Source: DATCLA01 sp036564195 (GTDB lineage: Bacteria > Bacillota > UBA4882 > UBA8346). From it: a stretch of DNA of 6,099 nucleotides. The notes under the pieces are model-generated. The model searched no databases. It saw only the letters and a list, made by a program, of their open reading frames with translations, and was not told the DNA's origin. The position numbers and the translations under genes were made by a program. The DNA is taken from contig DATCLA010000212.1 of NCBI GenBank assembly GCA_036564195.1, positions 1-6,099 of the forward strand, written 5' to 3'. Within the stretch, counting starts at the first letter, position 1. Each line of letters opens with the position of its first letter. This document shows, one piece after another, positions 1 through 6,040 of the stretch.

Positions 1-1
1 A

Positions 2-31
2 TTGAGAAGTATAAAAAAATAGTTAAATAAT
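2..31 (+). promoter_or_regulatory. Possible sigma-A promoter for the substrate-binding protein gene
   Basis: TTGAGA at 2-7 matches the -35 consensus at 5 of 6 bases, and AATAAT at 26-31 matches the -10 at 5 of 6, with an 18-base spacer. Transcription would start near 38 and leave a leader of about 75 bases. The surrounding DNA is so AT-rich that such matches arise easily by chance, and the window begins here, so a promoter further upstream cannot be excluded. Confidence 0.25.
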
Positions 32-70
32 TTTTAAAAATTGTCGATGTTAATTATTAGCAAGGAATAA

Positions 71-84
71 ACATAACATTATGT
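71..84. repeat. Short inverted repeat upstream of the substrate-binding protein gene
   Basis: ACATAA (71-76) and TTATGT (79-84) are perfect reverse complements around a 2-base centre (CA). A 14-bp near-palindrome of this size, 14 bases before the ribosome binding site, could be an operator or a weak hairpin. It shares only the core ATTATGT with the palindrome before the GH18 gene. AT-rich DNA makes chance occurrence plausible. Confidence 0.3.
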
Positions 85-97
85 AAACTTTTGTAAT

Positions 98-116
98 GGA
101 GGTCAAAATGAAATGA
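98..116 (+). promoter_or_regulatory. Ribosome binding site with a two-codon ORF overlapping the gene start
   Basis: A strong Shine-Dalgarno sequence, GGAGGT at 98-103, serves two ATGs. The first (108-110) opens a minimal ORF, ATG AAA TGA, coding Met-Lys-stop. The second (113-115) overlaps that stop as ATGA and opens the long gene. Spacing is 4 bases to the first ATG and 9 bases to the second, so the second is better placed. One more A in the A-run between the two ATGs would fuse the first into the long frame as Met-Lys-Met-Ile, so a natural length variant or a sequencing indel is also possible. Confidence 0.6.
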
Positions 117-1138
117 TTGGAAAAGGTTTAAGGCCAATGAGTTCATTGAGACAGTTTAAGCGTACAAAGGTCTATTTAATCTTAATTTTACTCATTGCCG
201 TTGGTTTGTTAGTTAACGGTTGCGGTAAAAAAAAGGTATATCGTGTCGGTATCTTGTGCGGATTAGATTATTTGGAGGTTGTCGCCGAAGGCTTTAAGCA
301 GAAAATGACTGAATTAGGCTATATCGAGGGGAAAAATATTATTTATGATGTGCAAAAAGTTAAATCATATATGGAAGATATCGATAGGATCAGCAAACAG
401 TTTGTTGCTGACAAAGTTGATTTAATCTTTTGTTTCCCAACTGAAGCGGCCTTAGGGGCTAAAAAAGCTACCGCAGGGACCACGATCCCGGTGGTTTTTG
501 CCGTTACCAATATTGAAAAAACCGACCTGATTAAGAGTATCCGGGAACCCGGTGGCAATATCACCGGTGTACGTTACCCCGGTCCGGACCTGGCGATTAA
601 GCGCTTTGAGATTATGCAACAATTAGCACCTCAAGCGAAACGATACCTGATACCATACCATCCGGATTTGCCGGTATGTTACCCTCAATTGGAAATTTTA
701 CGTCCTGCAGCTAAAAACGCAGGTATAACATTAATTGAGGCTCCCGTCCGAAATGCACAGGAGATTGAGGCTTTTTTAAAACAGCGGGATGAAGTTCCTG
801 ATTTCGATGCCATCTTATCCATTGCCGAGACAATATCGGTAACGCCGGAACCTTTTCTAGTTATGAATAAATTTGCTGTCAAACATAGAATACCGATGGG
901 TGGCGCTTTAATGGAGGTTGATGGTTATTCGTCTATTTTCGGGGTAAATATTAAAGACAGTCAGTCCGGGGTTAATGCCGCTATATTGGCTGATAAAATC
1001 TTAAAAGGTACTAAGGCGGGTACAATTCCGGTAGTATCGGATGAGAGTTATTTTGAAATCAATTATAAAGAGGCACAAAAATTAGGGCTTAATGTAAGTG
1101 AGAGTCTGTTAGTCCAGGCCAATAGAGTAATTCGTTAA
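113..1138 (+). CDS. ABC transporter substrate-binding lipoprotein, TrpX-like ABC_sub_bind family
   Basis: This 341-residue protein is predicted to be an extracytoplasmic lipid-anchored binding protein that captures a small ligand. A basic N-terminus (R13 to K19) is followed by a hydrophobic stretch (residues 20-34) and the lipobox VNGC, with C37 as the lipidated cysteine. The mature part shows family marks: YRVGIL near 43-48, GYIEGKN (69-75), the conserved EPGGNITGV segment in the middle, and a C-terminal INYKEAQKLGL motif followed by SLLVQAN, which ends the family in tryptophan-, tyrosine- and related binding proteins. Length is normal for PF04392. The start at 113 is chosen for its GGAGGT; ATG 137 gives a more usual signal-peptide length but has a poor binding site. 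No permease or ATPase gene follows; the next gene is a chemoreceptor, so it may serve sensing rather than uptake. The ligand cannot be read from the sequence. Confidence 0.88.
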   Translation: MIGKGLRPMSSLRQFKRTKVYLILILLIAVGLLVNGCGKKKVYRVGILCGLDYLEVVAEGFKQKMTELGYIEGKNIIYDVQKVKSYMEDIDRISKQFVADKVDLIFCFPTEAALGAKKATAGTTIPVVFAVTNIEKTDLIKSIREPGGNITGVRYPGPDLAIKRFEIMQQLAPQAKRYLIPYHPDLPVCYPQLEILRPAAKNAGITLIEAPVRNAQEIEAFLKQRDEVPDFDAILSIAETISVTPEPFLVMNKFAVKHRIPMGGALMEVDGYSSIFGVNIKDSQSGVNAAILADKILKGTKAGTIPVVSDESYFEINYKEAQKLGLNVSESLLVQANRVIR

Positions 1139-1339
1139 GATCAAGAGTTCTTTAAGTAAATTGACCCTCGTTTAAAGGAATACAAACTATATAGCTGAAC
1201 AAAATGTTGATGACTGATTCCCCTTAACTTCAAAACTGGCTTTGAACTAATCATTAAGGAATTAGAGTTGGATCTTATTAAGCCGGAAAGATGTTCAGTT
1301 TTTAAGTTCAACATATATAGTAGCAAAGGAAGGATCTAA
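1139..1339 (+). other. 201-bp intergenic leader before the chemoreceptor gene
   Basis: There is no coding potential worth calling here and no intrinsic terminator after the upstream gene, so read-through from the binding protein into the chemoreceptor is possible. TTGACC at 1161-1166 is a good -35 box, but the only TATA-like sequence (TATATA, 1188-1193) lies 21 bases away, which is too far. Most of the remainder, 1193-1311, can be drawn as structured RNA, described separately. The ribosome binding site AAGGAAGGA lies at 1326-1334. Confidence 0.7.
1193..1311 (+). ncRNA. Candidate structured cis-regulatory RNA: three-way junction with kissing loops
   Basis: Hand folding gives three helices. 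P1 pairs 1193-1201 with 1292-1300 (9 pairs, one G-U). P2 runs from 1214 to 1265: 1214-1219 with 1260-1265, a CC bulge, 1222-1227 with 1254-1259 (CCTTAA/TTAAGG), an asymmetric internal loop, then 1229-1234 with 1241-1246 (TTCAAA/TTTGAA) and a 6-base loop. P3 pairs 1272-1276 with 1288-1292 (ATCTT/AAGAT), competing with P1 for one base. The P2 loop CTGGC (1236-1240) can pair with GCCGG (1282-1286) in the P3 loop. TTGAACT (1242-1248) can alternatively pair with AGTTCAA (1305-1311), which would break upper P2, as a switch would need. I recognise no known riboswitch core. The pairing is seen in the sequence; function is inference. Confidence 0.4.
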
Positions 1340-3445
1340 ATGTTTAATCAATTCCGTAGGTCTTCCGTAACTAAGGGTGGCCAAATAAAAAACTTATTTA
1401 TTAAGTTGTTTAATTTCAAAAATCATGAAACAGGCTTCCGGAGTCTCCGAGTAACTTTGGCATTTGCTTTTTTAGCATTAAGCACTATTATCTTATTTGT
1501 TACCAGTTCTTTGAATATGTACAACATCTTTGTGAATGACCGGAAAGTCGTTGCCAACCAACAGCAACTGATTGCTAAAGATGCGGCCAACACTGTAAAA
1601 AGCTATATTCAGGAAAAGCTCAGTATGTTGGAGGTGGTTGCTGCTGTTGGCAATTTGGAAACTTCTACTTATGAGGAACAAAAGTCGGTCTTGGATAGGT
1701 TATTGGGCCTCGAACCGGCTTTCAGGCAGTTAGTCTTATTAACTCCCCAAGGTAATGAAATCTGTAAAGTTTCCCGTTTATCACGGGTGGCCACAACCAA
1801 AGCGACCCAGGAGCATAAGACGGAAGCCCTTGAAGGAGTGAGAACGGCGGAAAAGGCCTATATCAGCTCTGTCTATATCGATGAAAGTACCTTTGAACCA
1901 ATGCTAATCATGGCTGTTTCCATCCGGGACTTTTTCAGGAATACTAAAGGAATCTTAATGGCTGAAGTAAATCTCAAGTTTATGTGGGATTTGGTTGGGT
2001 CGATTCAAATTGGGGAAAAAGGTCAGGTTTATGTAGTTGACCGGAATGGGAACCTGATTGCTGCCAAAGATGTCAGCCGGGTTCTAAAAGGGGAAAAATT
2101 AACCCAATTGAAGAAGGTGTCTCAATTCATCAGTAGTAAGGACTCGCATTCTAAAAGTGGGGCTGATATTGTTAAGGGTATCGAAGGTAGTTTAGTTGTG
2201 GCTAGTTATGTACCGCTGGTCGACCCGGACTGGGCCGTCCTGGTGGAGCTTCCGGTGGGAGAAGCATATGAACAGGTAATAACCATTTTTATCATTTCCA
2301 TACTCATTATGATCTTCAGTTTTGTACTGGCACTCATCGCCGGTTTTTACCTTGCCAAGCGCATTACCCAACCGTTGATTAATTTAAGAGATGCCACTAA
2401 AACTATTAGTGAAGGTAACCTGAATACGAGAATTAATGTTAATTCCAAAAGTGAAATTGGCGAGTTGGCTTTAAATTTTAATCAGATGGTTACTAGTTTG
2501 GGGAATTTGATTATCAATACTAAACAGGCGAGCCAAGTGATGCTGGAACAGAGCATGACTTTGCAAGAAAGCTCCAATCAGTCAGCGCAAACTTCGGAAT
2601 CAATCGAAACTGCCATGAAGCAGGTAAGCCGGGGAGCTTCAGAGCAAACGCTGGAGACGGAAAAAACAGTTAATCACATGAACGATTTAGCGAAAATAAT
2701 CGATTCCGTAGTTACTAATGCCAATGAAGTAGAATCAATTACCGGATTTGCTAAAGAATTGAGCCTGAAATCTAAAGAAGCAATTCAACTTTTGACTCAA
2801 AAGGCTCAGGAGACTGATGAGATTACCAATATAATCACAAAAAACATCAGTGACTTCATTAACAGCATTATGAAGATTAAGAGTTTTACCGGTATTATTT
2901 CTGAAATTACGGAACAGACCAATTTATTGGCATTAAACGCAGCAATTGAGGCGGCCCGGGCCGGCGAGGCCGGGCGGGGGTTTGCCGTAGTCGCTGAGGA
3001 AATCAATAAATTAGCTGGTCAGACTCGAGATGCAGCTAAAACTATTAATGATACGATTAAAGCGATCCATTCCCAGTCGGTAGCTACGGCCGACAGTTCC
3101 AAACAAGCCCATTTAGTAATCGAACAGCAGATCGATGCTGTTTTAACGGCTCGCGATTCATTTGACCGGATTGTCACAGCAATGGATGAAGTAATTGAAA
3201 GAACCCTTGCCATGATTGATAAAATTAAAACGATTAATGATTTCAAAAGCAAAACCGTGGATTCCATTATGGCCATTAGTACCGTTTCTCAAGAAGCCGC
3301 TGCTTCCAGTGAAGAAGTCTTGGCATCAACGGAAGAGCAAACTGCCATTGCCGAACAGGTCAAAGAATTGGCGGATAAACTCTATAATTTGGCGCGGAAC
3401 CTGGTTACAATTACCGATTCCTTTGTAGTGGATAACATCCAGTAA
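1340..3445 (+). CDS. Methyl-accepting chemotaxis protein with Cache sensor and HAMP domain
   Basis: This 701-residue transmembrane chemoreceptor would sense an external ligand and control the CheA kinase through CheW. Order of parts: a basic cytoplasmic N-terminus, membrane segment about 38-58, an extracellular double-Cache-type region about 65-308 (subdomain signatures around SSVYIDES at 176-183 and VYVVDRNGNLIAA at 230-242), membrane segment about 313-338, HAMP about 339-391 starting KRITQPL, then a long cytoplasmic coiled coil. The hairpin tip is canonical: EQTNLLALNAAIEAARAGE (525-543) followed by GRGFAVVAEE. ASSEEVLAS (655-663) fits a methylation site with E658/E659. There is no C-terminal CheR-binding pentapeptide. 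The known amino-acid-binding Cache motif is not evident, so the ligand is unknown. The start has AAGGAAGGA 5-9 bases upstream. The preceding gene encodes a possible ligand-delivering lipoprotein. Confidence 0.95.
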   Translation: MFNQFRRSSVTKGGQIKNLFIKLFNFKNHETGFRSLRVTLAFAFLALSTIILFVTSSLNMYNIFVNDRKVVANQQQLIAKDAANTVKSYIQEKLSMLEVVAAVGNLETSTYEEQKSVLDRLLGLEPAFRQLVLLTPQGNEICKVSRLSRVATTKATQEHKTEALEGVRTAEKAYISSVYIDESTFEPMLIMAVSIRDFFRNTKGILMAEVNLKFMWDLVGSIQIGEKGQVYVVDRNGNLIAAKDVSRVLKGEKLTQLKKVSQFISSKDSHSKSGADIVKGIEGSLVVASYVPLVDPDWAVLVELPVGEAYEQVITIFIISILIMIFSFVLALIAGFYLAKRITQPLINLRDATKTISEGNLNTRINVNSKSEIGELALNFNQMVTSLGNLIINTKQASQVMLEQSMTLQESSNQSAQTSESIETAMKQVSRGASEQTLETEKTVNHMNDLAKIIDSVVTNANEVESITGFAKELSLKSKEAIQLLTQKAQETDEITNIITKNISDFINSIMKIKSFTGIISEITEQTNLLALNAAIEAARAGEAGRGFAVVAEEINKLAGQTRDAAKTINDTIKAIHSQSVATADSSKQAHLVIEQQIDAVLTARDSFDRIVTAMDEVIERTLAMIDKIKTINDFKSKTVDSIMAISTVSQEAAASSEEVLASTEEQTAIAEQVKELADKLYNLARNLVTITDSFVVDNIQ

Positions 3446-3567
3446 ATTCAATAGTTTGATGTCGTAATAGCGCTGATGGTAACTTGGCAGTTATGGCTAA
3501 AACCGGGTACACTTGTGCTCTGATTCAAGCGGTAATCTTGCTGATTGACAGGTTATCCTTTTTTTAT
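3446..3567 (+). other. Non-coding spacer after the chemoreceptor gene
   Basis: No gene is supported here. An open frame starting at TTG 3484 runs into the next gene but lacks a ribosome binding site and contains that gene's promoter. Two small hairpins can be drawn: 3479-3484 with 3489-3494 (loop TGGC), and 3505-3510 with 3515-3520 (loop ACTT, two G-U pairs). A run of seven T lies at 3559-3565, but no strong stem directly precedes it, so a terminator for the chemoreceptor is not convincing. Confidence 0.5.
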
Positions 3568-3596
3568 TTGACATTTGGCTGCTTAAGGTTTAAAAT
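3568..3596 (+). promoter_or_regulatory. Strong sigma-A promoter of the CHR transporter pair
   Basis: TTGACA at 3568-3573 is a perfect -35 box; TAAAAT at 3591-3596 matches the -10 at 5 of 6 bases, and the spacer is exactly 17 bases. Transcription would start near 3603, giving a leader of about 55 bases before ATG 3658. A second perfect TTGACA lies at 3545-3550, but no -10 box is found at the right distance from it. This promoter makes the transporter pair a unit separate from the chemoreceptor gene and argues against any translation start upstream of it. Confidence 0.72.
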
Positions 3597-3643
3597 TCCT
3601 TGTAAATTGGTAAAATTCTATTGCGAGTTGCTTAAACGAGAAA

Positions 3644-3649
3644 AAGGAG
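3644..3649 (+). promoter_or_regulatory. Ribosome binding site that fixes the start of the first CHR gene
   Basis: AAGGAG at 3644-3649 lies 8 bases before ATG 3658. The same frame is open back to TTG 3484, but that region has no comparable site, is upstream of the promoter, and adds 58 residues unlike any CHR protein N-terminus. Confidence 0.85.
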
Positions 3650-3657
3650 ACCTGGGG

Positions 3658-4206
3658 ATGAAATTTGGGATCGGGACGGAGCTGTTTTGGGTATTTTTTA
3701 AAGTGGGTATGTTTACTTTTGGCGGCGGTTACGCCATGTTGCCCTTAATCCAGAAAGAAGTGGTTGAGTCTAAAAAGTGGGTTTGTGAGGAAGAGATTGT
3801 GGATATCTTCGCCATTGCTCAGTCAACACCGGGGATAATTGCGGTGAATACTGCGGTTTTTATCGGTAAGAAGATTGCCGGGATTCCGGGGGCAGTGGCC
3901 GGCGCCTTGGGAGTGATTTTGCCGGCGTTTATTGCAATCATCTTAGTTTTACTGTTTTTACAGGGAGTTCAGGAACATCCGCTGACCGCCAAAGTAATGG
4001 CCGGGATCCGGGCGGCGTCCGCCGCCTTAATCTTATTGGCTGCGCTTAAAATCGGGAAGTCGGTCTTGAAAAGCCGGGGCAGGTATATCGGAGCGCTCCT
4101 GGCTTTTGTAGCCATCATAATCTTTGATATTAATGCCGCCTGGGTAGTAGTTGCCGGCGGGCTGGCCGGATACTTGGGGTACCGCTTTCGGAAGGAGGAA
4201 CGGTAA
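3658..4206 (+). CDS. Half-size CHR family (chromate-type) transporter, first subunit
   Basis: This 182-residue integral membrane protein corresponds to one CHR domain (PF02417), half of a classic two-domain ChrA. Seen in the sequence: an amphipathic start ELFWVFFKVG, the signature FGGGYAMLP (21-29), QSTPGI (55-60), N64 and G70, then long hydrophobic segments about 77-102, 113-131 and 143-175, and a highly charged tail RFRKEER. Short CHR proteins normally occur as adjacent pairs, for example YwrB and YwrA of Bacillus subtilis, which work together in chromate efflux; this pair fits that pattern. The stop TAA overlaps the ATG of the next gene by one base, implying translational coupling. One oddity is Ile at position 60, where the partner has the usual Pro of TPGP. 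The substrate may be chromate or another anion; the family call is sure, the substrate is not. Confidence 0.9.
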   Translation: MKFGIGTELFWVFFKVGMFTFGGGYAMLPLIQKEVVESKKWVCEEEIVDIFAIAQSTPGIIAVNTAVFIGKKIAGIPGAVAGALGVILPAFIAIILVLLFLQGVQEHPLTAKVMAGIRAASAALILLAALKIGKSVLKSRGRYIGALLAFVAIIIFDINAAWVVVAGGLAGYLGYRFRKEER

Positions 4207-4208
4207 TG
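4192..4208 (+). promoter_or_regulatory. Coupled ribosome binding site and overlapping stop-start
   Basis: AAGGAGG (4192-4198) lies inside the last codons of the first CHR gene, 7 bases before ATG 4206. The sequence TAATG joins the stop of the first gene (4204-4206) with the start of the second (4206-4208). This arrangement favours roughly equal production of the two halves. Confidence 0.85.
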
Positions 4209-4775
4209 GGCCTGTGGTTGAAACTGTTTTATATCTTTTTTAAGGTCGGCCTGTTCAGTTTCGGCGGAGGTTATGTAATGCTTCCCATGATCTATCAAGA
4301 TATTCAAACCTTCGGAATGATGCCGGCCGATGATTTTTCCAACCTGGTGGCTTTATCGCAAGTCACTCCGGGCCCGATCGCGGTGAATGCAGCAACCTAT
4401 GTCGGATTTCGTGCCGGCGGACTGGGTGGCGCCGTCTTTGCAACTTTAGGAGTCAGCCTGCCTTCGATAATCATTATTTTAATCATTACCACCTTTTTGA
4501 TTAAATTTAAAAACAGCCCGACGGCCCAGGCGGTCCTGGAGGGAATTCGACCGGCAACCGTGGGAATGCTGGCTGCGGCAGTGATCTTCTTTGCGAAAAC
4601 TTCATTGGTAACCACAGACTTTTTTAGTCTGAAAGTGTTCCAAAATCCCCTAAAACAGATTAGTATTCCCGCCTGGGTAATCTTCTTTCTGACACTACTG
4701 GCTTCCAAAAAGTTTAAGATCGGCCCGATTGCCCTAACAATCCTGGGGGGCATCGTAGGAATCTGGTTATTTTAA
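4206..4775 (+). CDS. Half-size CHR family (chromate-type) transporter, second subunit
   Basis: This 189-residue integral membrane protein is a paralogue of the gene just upstream. It carries the same landmarks in the same order: LFYIFFKVGLFSFGGGYVML at 7-26, QVTPGPIAVN (52-61) with intact TPGP, and a G-rich stretch GFRAGGLGGAVFATLG (67-82), followed by hydrophobic segments about 83-99, 114-130, 154-166 and 172-189. It differs by a loop about 133-153 and a hydrophobic C-terminus without the charged tail. In studied short CHR pairs the two halves have opposite membrane orientation and act as a heteromer; that is known for the family and inferred here. It is the last gene of its unit, followed by an intrinsic terminator. 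Confidence 0.9.
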   Translation: MGLWLKLFYIFFKVGLFSFGGGYVMLPMIYQDIQTFGMMPADDFSNLVALSQVTPGPIAVNAATYVGFRAGGLGGAVFATLGVSLPSIIIILIITTFLIKFKNSPTAQAVLEGIRPATVGMLAAAVIFFAKTSLVTTDFFSLKVFQNPLKQISIPAWVIFFLTLLASKKFKIGPIALTILGGIVGIWLF

Positions 4776-4843
4776 ATGCGCGGTGTGGCAAAACTGTAAA
4801 ATGGAGCTACAATGCGAAGCCGGAATTACAATATTTTAGCTGT

Positions 4844-4871
4844 GGAGCAGCCGTAAAGGTTGCTTTTTTTT
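4844..4871 (+). terminator. Rho-independent terminator after the CHR pair
   Basis: GCAGCC (4847-4852) pairs with GGTTGC (4858-4863), with one G-U pair, around the loop GTAAA. Eight T residues follow at 4864-4871, and the stem can extend by weak pairs into the T-run from 4844. It stands 69 bases after the second CHR stop codon and just before the promoter of the next gene. Confidence 0.85.
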
Positions 4872-4886
4872 ATTCATTTCCTGGGT

Positions 4887-4915
4887 TGGACAATAAAAGC
4901 CGCTAAAATTAAAAT
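4887..4915 (+). promoter_or_regulatory. Sigma-A promoter of the GH18 lipoprotein gene
   Basis: TGGACA (4887-4892) and TAAAAT (4910-4915) each match consensus at 5 of 6 bases, with a 17-base spacer. The predicted start is near 4922, inside a palindrome, and the leader would be about 75 bases. The promoter lies directly after the terminator of the preceding unit, as expected for an independent gene. Confidence 0.6.
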
Positions 4916-4932
4916 TTAACAATTATGTTAAA
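4915..4932. repeat. Palindrome over the GH18 transcription start, candidate operator
   Basis: TTTAACA (4915-4921) and TGTTAAA (4926-4932) form perfect 7-base arms around ATTA. The palindrome begins at the last base of the -10 box and covers the predicted start point, a classic repressor position. The 9-base word TTAACAATT at 4916-4924 occurs again at 4966-4974, exactly 50 bases on, where it overlaps the perfect palindrome AACAATTGTT (4968-4977). Function is inferred from position only. Confidence 0.45.
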
Positions 4933-4996
4933 AGGTGGTAATAATATTTTGTCAAATATGTTGTATTAACAATTGTTTCGTATGCGGGGGTTATCA

Positions 4997-6040
4997 ATGA
5001 TAAAGCACTATCTTTTGTTGGCTTTAATAGTATTGATGCTAGCGCTGACCGGTTGCGCTCCCAAATCGGAAATGGGGATAGAGAAGTTATATGTAGCGGC
5101 ATGGTTATGGCGGGATACCGGGAAAGTAACTTTTAGAAATCAAGTAACACTTTTTGATGAAATAAACCCGGTATGGTACAAGGTAACCGCTACGGAAGCC
5201 GGAACAACCATTACCGGTGCGGTTGACCCGGAGGTATTAAACTTATTAAACTTGGCTGTATCATACGGGGTTAGGGTTAAGTTATTGCCGACGATTCAGA
5301 AACTAACCAGAGATACTACGACTACCAACATTATTGATGACTTAAACCGTTCCAAGCACATTGCCCTTATTGTTAAATTGGTCACTGATAACGGATTTGA
5401 CGGGATTGATATCGACTATGAAGCCGAAGGACTGACAACAGAAGATCAAAAAAACTTTACAGTATTCATTAAAGAGCTGGGGCTGGAACTTCGTAAAATC
5501 AATAAAAAGCTGTCCGTCTGTGTTTATGGCCTGGAGGCCGGTTTACATAAAACTTGGCAAAAGTGGGCGGAGATGTTAGATTATGTAGATACATTAAAAG
5601 TTATGGTCTATAATTGTGACCTAACTGATAAGCAGGAACCCAGTCCGATTTCACCATTAACCAGTTTGGAGCGGACACTCCGATATGCCCAGAGTTTTCC
5701 CAACGGAAGGGACAAAATCATTATCGGTCTGCCCTTTTATGGACGTCATTGGGCACTACAGTCGGATGGTTCGCCTTCTAAATCTACGGTTCGCTATACT
5801 GATCCCATAATTACAGAGGGAATTAAAAATTACGAAATATTACGTGATAAAGGCGAACCCTATTTTAATTATACCGATGAGAATGGTGTTGAACATACAG
5901 TTTACTTTCAAGATTACCTTGCCTTGCGGGAGCGTTTGGAGTTGATCTCCCGCTATCCCGGCACCATTAAAGGCATCGCTTTTTGGGATTTAGGCGGTGA
6001 GGATCCGTTGAACTGGAATGAAGTGGCTAGATATAAATAG
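4997..6040 (+). CDS. Glycoside hydrolase family 18 lipoprotein (chitinase-like)
   Basis: This 347-residue lipid-anchored enzyme is expected to cleave beta-1,4 bonds next to N-acetylglucosamine, in chitin-like or peptidoglycan polymers, outside the membrane. The signal peptide ends in the lipobox LTGC, with C20 lipidated. The family 18 barrel fills the remainder: the catalytic motif DGIDIDYE (135-142), with D138, D140 and proton donor E142 intact; VMVYNCD (202-208) at the usual MxYD strand, where Asn206 stands for the common Asp; GLPFYGRHW (244-252); and GIAFWDLGGED (326-336), with the conserved barrel-closing Trp330. There are no LysM, SH3 or carbohydrate-binding modules, unlike spore-cortex GH18 enzymes such as SleL. 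ATG 4997 is chosen because GGGGGTT (4986-4992) precedes it and it gives a normal signal peptide; TTG 4973 and ATG 4982 lack a binding site. Exact substrate unknown. Confidence 0.9.
   Translation: MIKHYLLLALIVLMLALTGCAPKSEMGIEKLYVAAWLWRDTGKVTFRNQVTLFDEINPVWYKVTATEAGTTITGAVDPEVLNLLNLAVSYGVRVKLLPTIQKLTRDTTTTNIIDDLNRSKHIALIVKLVTDNGFDGIDIDYEAEGLTTEDQKNFTVFIKELGLELRKINKKLSVCVYGLEAGLHKTWQKWAEMLDYVDTLKVMVYNCDLTDKQEPSPISPLTSLERTLRYAQSFPNGRDKIIIGLPFYGRHWALQSDGSPSKSTVRYTDPIITEGIKNYEILRDKGEPYFNYTDENGVEHTVYFQDYLALRERLELISRYPGTIKGIAFWDLGGEDPLNWNEVARYK

Noticed and set aside
1161..1193. Promoter TTGACC with TATATA before the chemoreceptor
   Set aside because: The 21-base spacer is too long, and the start would cut off the left arm of the structured leader.
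1263..1289. Sigma-D (flagellar type) promoter before the chemoreceptor: TAGA, 15 bases, GCCGGAAA
   Set aside because: Only 3 of 4 and 5 of 8 bases match, and the GCCGG part is better explained by pairing with the P2 loop of the candidate RNA. Kept as an alternative reading, not called.
3216..3428. 70-residue + strand ORF inside the chemoreceptor
   Set aside because: It is an out-of-frame shadow of a well-supported coding region, and its translation looks like frame-shifted coiled coil.
3431..3443. Small palindrome TGGATAACATCCA at the end of the chemoreceptor gene as a terminator
   Set aside because: It lies within the last codons, has only five pairs with a 3-base loop, and no T-run follows.
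3484..3657. N-terminal extension of the first CHR gene from TTG 3484
   Set aside because: It has no ribosome binding site, it spans a near-consensus promoter, and its residues do not resemble the family N-terminus.
3969..4307. 112-residue - strand ORF opposite the CHR pair
   Set aside because: It lies antisense to two confident genes and straddles both; a GC-rich coding strand explains the open reverse frame.
4805..4841. Stem AGCTA/TAGCT before the terminator as a riboswitch or attenuator
   Set aside because: Only five pairs with a 27-base loop and no conserved core; it precedes a simple terminator after a finished operon.
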